Of a stretch of 10,459 bases of DNA, positions 7,334 through 10,459 are shown piece after piece. Numbering within the stretch: position 1 is the first letter of the stretch; every line of letters starts with the position of its first letter. The stretch is from NCBI GenBank assembly GCA_964554105.1, contig CAZKNF010000093.1:1-10459 (forward strand), written 5' to 3'. Made by a program: the position numbers and the translations under genes. The notes under the pieces were generated by a model that was not told the origin of the DNA, made no database searches, and saw nothing but the letters and a program-made list of their open reading frames with translations. Source of the stretch: CAZKNF01 sp964554105 (lineage in GTDB: Bacteria > Bacteroidota > Rhodothermia > Rhodothermales > VXPQ01).

Positions 7334-7633
7334 ATGAAGACAAACGTCAGCGATTTTCGATATCGAATTGGAGACATGTTGGGAGATTATGCGCCGGATT
7401 CTTTCCGTCGGCAGCGGTCGACGTCCGGATGGAAGATCGGGCTCGGCGGCATCTTCGCCGCGATGGGTCTCAGCTATCTCGCCACGAAGATTGCGAACGG
7501 CAGGATTAATAATGCCATCGACAAAGTCGTGCCGGATTCATCCGAGCCGGTACACGGGGATGGCACCGCCATCCACGGCTTTGAGGGCGGACGGACGCAA
7601 GACTCTGAACTCTCGGGCACGTCCGGAAGGTGA
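7334..7633 (+). CDS. Small protein with one predicted membrane segment, unknown function
   Basis: I do not recognise this 99-residue protein. Residues 1-32 are polar and charged (FRYRIGDML, SFRRQRSTSG). One hydrophobic helix follows at about residues 33-53 (WKIGLGGIFAAMGLSYLA), long enough to cross a membrane. The remaining 45 residues are polar, Gly/Ser-rich and probably disordered. There is no signal peptidase site, so it is likely an inner-membrane protein with short tails. It is supported as a real gene by the excellent AAGGAG ribosome binding site and by a long isolated gap (196 bp) before it, which suggests its own promoter. It is followed by 161 bp before the flavin-binding gene. Nothing ties it to thiamine synthesis or to the downstream operon. 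Confidence 0.65.
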   Translation: MKTNVSDFRYRIGDMLGDYAPDSFRRQRSTSGWKIGLGGIFAAMGLSYLATKIANGRINNAIDKVVPDSSEPVHGDGTAIHGFEGGRTQDSELSGTSGR

Positions 7634-7794
7634 GCGCATCAGCGGTCACGTTCAGTGCCGACGATGATTTTGCGGTTGTGACGGATTGCGGAGGGGATTC
7701 CCCTACGCCGCGTGCAGCAGATCCCCCCTGTGTGGAATCGGCCGTGCGCGCGAATCTGTGAACCCATGCTTGAAGATGTCCGACGGAGAGGAAG

Positions 7795-8400
7795 ATGGAA
7801 GTAAGCCGAGCCGGTCTCGTATCTATCGACGACACAGAGACGATCTGGAGCCGGTTCTTCATGGTCTCGCCGCTGGTCGTCGTCGGAACGAACGAAGGCG
7901 ACGGCTACAACCTTGCGCCAAAGAACATGGCGATGCCGTTGGGTTGGGACAACTATTTCGGGTTTGTATGCAGGCGACGGCACGCAACGTACCGGAATGT
8001 TCGGCAGAGCGGCTTTTTCACCGTGAGTTTCCCCAAGCCGTCGCAGGTCGTTCTCGCGGCCCTCGCGGCCGAGCCGCGCACCGGCGAAGAAGGGGAGAAG
8101 CCGAGCCTCAAGCACCTACCCACGTTCCCGGCGAACGATATTGACGGGGTATTTCTCGAGGATGCGTACCTCTATCTGGAGTGCAAGATGGAGCGCATCA
8201 TCGACGGATTCGGTAATCAGAGTCTTATTGTAGGCTACGTGAAAAGCGCGCACGTCGACGAGGCGTACGCGCGCAAGAGCGAGGTGGATGACGGCAGCCT
8301 GATCAACGAAGCGCCGCTGCTGGCCTATCTCAGCCCGGGGCGGTACGCAGCCATCGACGATACAAAGGCCTTTCCATTTCCCGCCGGCTTCGAGCGCTAG
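7795..8400 (+). CDS. Flavin reductase-like / flavoredoxin-family FMN-binding protein
   Basis: This 201-residue protein has the FMN-binding split-barrel fold of the flavin_reduct family, whose members bind FMN to reduce flavins or act as NAD(P)H-dependent oxidoreductases or electron carriers. The family look is clear in MVSPLVVVGTNEGDGYN (residues 23-39), NLAPKNMAMPLGWD (39-52, the NxAP motif of the flavin-binding loop), YFGFVCRRRHATYRNV (54-69) and GFFTVSFP (73-80). A second half contains YLYLECKMERI and LIVGYVKSAHVDE, the closing strands. The start is set by GGAGAGGAAG immediately upstream of the ATG. It is the first of three closely spaced genes, 13 bp before the M20 hydrolase. The substrate is unknown. 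It might be a repair or redox partner, or simply a co-transcribed neighbour. Confidence 0.85.
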   Translation: MEVSRAGLVSIDDTETIWSRFFMVSPLVVVGTNEGDGYNLAPKNMAMPLGWDNYFGFVCRRRHATYRNVRQSGFFTVSFPKPSQVVLAALAAEPRTGEEGEKPSLKHLPTFPANDIDGVFLEDAYLYLECKMERIIDGFGNQSLIVGYVKSAHVDEAYARKSEVDDGSLINEAPLLAYLSPGRYAAIDDTKAFPFPAGFER

Positions 8401-8413
8401 ACGTGTAGATATC

Positions 8414-9628
8414 ATGCGCAGCGAGAGGGCACGAACTATTTCGGAGGTTCTGCGGGGCTCGCTCCGGGATATGCTTTCGCTGCTCGAAAGGATCGTTCAG
8501 GCGGAGTCGCCGTCGAGGGATCCTGCGGCTCAGGATGCGGTGCTCTCGATTCTGCAGGACGAACTGGCGGACCTCGATTTTGACGTCACGCGAGTGCCGG
8601 GGACGGCGACGGGAGGGTACCTGTACGCTGTTCAGCAACCCAGAATAAAGCGTCGCCCATACCAGCTCCTCCTCGGGCACTGCGATACCGTATGGCCACT
8701 CGGGACGCTCGCGCAGATGCCGTTCCGCATCGAGGACGGTACGGCACGCGGGCCCGGCGTCTTCGACATGAAAGGCGGGCTGGTGCAGTTGATCTTTGCG
8801 CTGCGGGCGCTTCGCACGTCTGCCATGCGACCGGAGGTAACCCCGGTGATTCTCATTAATTCCGACGAAGAAATCGGGAGCCGCGAGTCGGGACGGCAGA
8901 TTGCGCGCCTTGCGCGGAGAGCGGACCGTGCACTCGTTTTGGAGCCGGCACTGGGTACCTCGGGAAGGCTGAAGACGAGCCGTCGGGGTTCGGGAAAATT
9001 TTACGTGCGGGTCCAGGGCCGCAGTGCCCATTCCGGATTGGATCCCGGAGCCGGAGCCAGCGCGATACTCGAGCTATCGCACGTGATACAGGCGCTCCAT
9101 GCGCTCAACGATCCGTCTTCGGACATCAGCGTGAACGTGGGGATGATCCAAGGGGGCGTGAGCTCCAACGTTGTCGCAGCGGAAAGCACTGCAGTCGTCG
9201 ACGTCCGCGTCGCGAGCAAGGAGGATGCGAGGCGTATCACACAGGAAATCCGGAGACTGAAGAGCGTTACGCCGGGAACGAGCATCGAAATCACCGGCCG
9301 TTTCGGCCGCGATCCGATGGATGCCACGCCGCGAAACCGCGCCCTCTGGCGCCGGGCGCAGGAAGCGGCCCGCGATCTGGGAATCGATATCGACGAGGGC
9401 CGCTCCGGCGGGGTCTCGGACGCGAACACGACGAGCCTGTTCACGGCGACCCTCGACGGGCTCGGCCCTGTCGGCGACGGGGCGCACGCGCATCACGAAT
9501 ACATCGAAATCGAAAAGATGGTCGAGCGGAGTGCGCTGCTGGCGCTGATGGTGATGCAAGCTCCTATGGCGGTCCATACAAAGGATGGCGACACGAAAGC
9601 GGCACAGTCCGCCCCTCAGCATGCATAG
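8414..9628 (+). CDS. M20-family zinc amidohydrolase, glutamate carboxypeptidase-like
   Basis: This is a 404-residue two-zinc hydrolase of peptidase family M20, closest in style to carboxypeptidase G2-type enzymes that cleave N-acyl or peptidyl amino acids, often glutamate. Motifs in order are LLLGHCDTVWP (His89 ligand, Asp91), ARGPGVFDMKGG (bridging Asp118), INSDEEIGS (Glu152 catalytic base, Glu153 ligand), LVLEPALG (Glu177 ligand), VQGRSAHSGLDP in the dimerisation domain (200-211), SGGVSDANTT (331-340) and GPVGDGAHAHHEYI (His358 as the C-terminal ligand). All catalytic residues are present. There is no signal peptide, so the enzyme is probably cytoplasmic. The ATG at 8414 lacks a clear ribosome binding site. 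An internal ATG at 8471 would start MLSLLERIVQAESPS, which is the classical M20 beginning, so the first 19 residues are uncertain. It is translationally coupled to the next gene by an 8-bp overlap. The exact substrate is not determinable. Confidence 0.92.
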   Translation: MRSERARTISEVLRGSLRDMLSLLERIVQAESPSRDPAAQDAVLSILQDELADLDFDVTRVPGTATGGYLYAVQQPRIKRRPYQLLLGHCDTVWPLGTLAQMPFRIEDGTARGPGVFDMKGGLVQLIFALRALRTSAMRPEVTPVILINSDEEIGSRESGRQIARLARRADRALVLEPALGTSGRLKTSRRGSGKFYVRVQGRSAHSGLDPGAGASAILELSHVIQALHALNDPSSDISVNVGMIQGGVSSNVVAAESTAVVDVRVASKEDARRITQEIRRLKSVTPGTSIEITGRFGRDPMDATPRNRALWRRAQEAARDLGIDIDEGRSGGVSDANTTSLFTATLDGLGPVGDGAHAHHEYIEIEKMVERSALLALMVMQAPMAVHTKDGDTKAAQSAPQHA

Positions 9629-10459
9629 ACACATACTTGCTTCGCTGACGAGAATTTCGAATCTGGCCGACGCGTCCTACGCAGTCGAGAAGATAGATCG
9701 CTCCCGCTGGGCGACCGGCGACTACGTGCTGGGCGAGGTGTACGGCGGCGCGAGCGAACTGTACCGCGTCGAGCTGCCGAACGGCCGCATGATGGAGGTC
9801 GCGGAAGGGGACCTGGTCGTCGGCGCATTCGGTAAGCGGGCCGCTACGCTCGAGACGACGGGCGACTGGGAGGCCGTGGAAGCGGACGGCATGATGGCTT
9901 CGCTGACCGGCGCGGGGCTGTTCGGGAAGTGCACCTCGCGCTCATCTCTCCTGCCGAAGATGATGGAAATCGTCTACCGCGGGCACGTCGTACGAAGTGG
10001 AGAAAAGGTATCCATGTCCGATTTCGTCGAAGAGGTGCCGAATCGTCGATTCGACGTGCCGACGATTCTGTTGATCGGCTCCTCCATGTCGGCCGGAAAA
10101 ACGACGGCGGCTCGGGTTCTCATTCGGCTGCTCAAACGAAAGGGTTTGGAAGTGATCGGCGCGAAGCTGACAGGCGCCGGTCGATACCGGGACGTGTTGA
10201 GCATGCGTGACGCGGGGGCCGATCATATCTTCGATTTCGTGGATGGGGGACTCCCCTCGACGATCTGCAGCGAAGAGACCTACCGGCGTGCGACGCGCGG
10301 GCTCCTTTCCAGAATGGCCGGGGTCGGAGGCGACGTAGCCGTCATAGAGGCCGGCGCATCCCCGCTGGAGCCCTACAACGGCCAGGCTGCGTACGAGCTC
10401 ATCGAGGAGAACATCCGGATGACGATACTCTGCGCATCCGATCCGTACGCTGTCCTCGG
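9621..10459 (+). CDS. P-loop NTPase with unrecognised N-terminal domain, 3' partial
   Basis: The frame is open from the ATG at 9621 to the right edge without a stop, giving at least 279 residues, so the end is missing. The first 8 bases overlap the M20 stop (ATGCATAG), which indicates translational coupling. Residues 1-145 are a beta-rich region (WATGDYVLGEVYG, VELPNGRMMEVAEGD, VVGAFGKRAATLETTGDWE) that I cannot assign to a family. From 148 a nucleotide-binding domain begins: LLIGSSMSAGKTTAARVLI contains a deviant P-loop of the SIMIBI kind seen in dethiobiotin synthetase, CobQ-like and DUF1611 proteins (Lys160, Thr161). It continues with GAKLTGAGRYRDVLSMRDAG and VAVIEAGASPLEPYNG, the latter placed like a Walker B or EGQG-type element. 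The N-terminus-plus-P-loop layout resembles DUF1611/DgcN proteins, but this is a tentative analogy. That it is a P-loop protein is firm; the reaction is unknown. It likely acts in the same pathway as the M20 enzyme. Confidence 0.82.
   Translation, partial: MHRHILASLTRISNLADASYAVEKIDRSRWATGDYVLGEVYGGASELYRVELPNGRMMEVAEGDLVVGAFGKRAATLETTGDWEAVEADGMMASLTGAGLFGKCTSRSSLLPKMMEIVYRGHVVRSGEKVSMSDFVEEVPNRRFDVPTILLIGSSMSAGKTTAARVLIRLLKRKGLEVIGAKLTGAGRYRDVLSMRDAGADHIFDFVDGGLPSTICSEETYRRATRGLLSRMAGVGGDVAVIEAGASPLEPYNGQAAYELIEENIRMTILCASDPYAVL

Noticed and set aside
7692..7704. Small inverted repeat AGGGG/CCCCT with a 3-base centre
   Set aside because: The stem is only five pairs and no T-run follows, so it is not a credible terminator or operator.
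7766..7804. 12-codon upstream reading frame ending just inside the flavin reductase gene
   Set aside because: It overlaps the start region as translational couplers do, but it has no ribosome binding site of its own and such short frames are common by chance.
9074..9634. Minus-strand open frame opposite the M20 gene
   Set aside because: It is the complement of well-conserved M20 motifs and shows no family features of its own.

Overview
The window is GC-rich (by eye about 60%), densely packed bacterial chromosome with no RNA genes, insertion sequences, phage genes or CRISPR arrays that I can see. Most of it looks like housekeeping or metabolic DNA. The gene content (an exported TPR lipoprotein, a ThiO-type thiamine-thiazole operon, an M20 hydrolase coupled to a P-loop protein) suggests a Gram-negative, probably aerobic bacterium. 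Gemmatimonadota or a neighbouring phylum is a guess from general gene style, not a demonstrated assignment.

Left arm (1-3213, minus strand): a berberine-bridge-type FAD-linked oxidoreductase is followed, 91 bp downstream on the same strand, by a large TPR-repeat lipoprotein. They could be co-transcribed. A gap of 127-175 bp, depending on which start codon the oxidoreductase uses, separates them from the divergent right arm. It must hold promoters for both directions, but I see no convincing sigma-70 boxes and no TPP riboswitch.

Centre (3341-7137, plus strand): a thiamine biosynthesis operon in the order thiO, thiS, thiG, tenI/thiE-like, thiD. ThiO oxidises glycine to iminoacetate (dehydroglycine). 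ThiS carries the sulfur as a C-terminal thiocarboxylate. ThiG condenses both with DXP to make the thiazole phosphate. The next gene is annotated by homology as thiamine phosphate synthase, but its active-site residues look more like the thiazole tautomerase TenI. ThiD phosphorylates HMP and HMP-P. thiF, thiC and a clear-cut thiE are not in the window. A 28-bp-period tandem duplication covers the end of thiO and the thiO-thiS gap.

Right arm (7334-10459, plus strand): a 99-residue protein with one predicted membrane segment and a near-perfect ribosome binding site, then a tight group of three genes. These are a flavin-reductase-like FMN-binding protein, an M20-family zinc amidohydrolase of the glutamate carboxypeptidase type 13 bp later, and a P-loop NTPase whose ATG overlaps the M20 stop codon by 8 bp and which runs off the right edge. 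The P-loop protein has about 145 N-terminal residues that I do not recognise, and this coupled pair is the least explained part of the window.

No gene-free stretch exceeds 300 bp. The longest gaps are 7138-7333 (196 bp) and 7634-7794 (161 bp). Neither shows a convincing terminator, riboswitch or small RNA.
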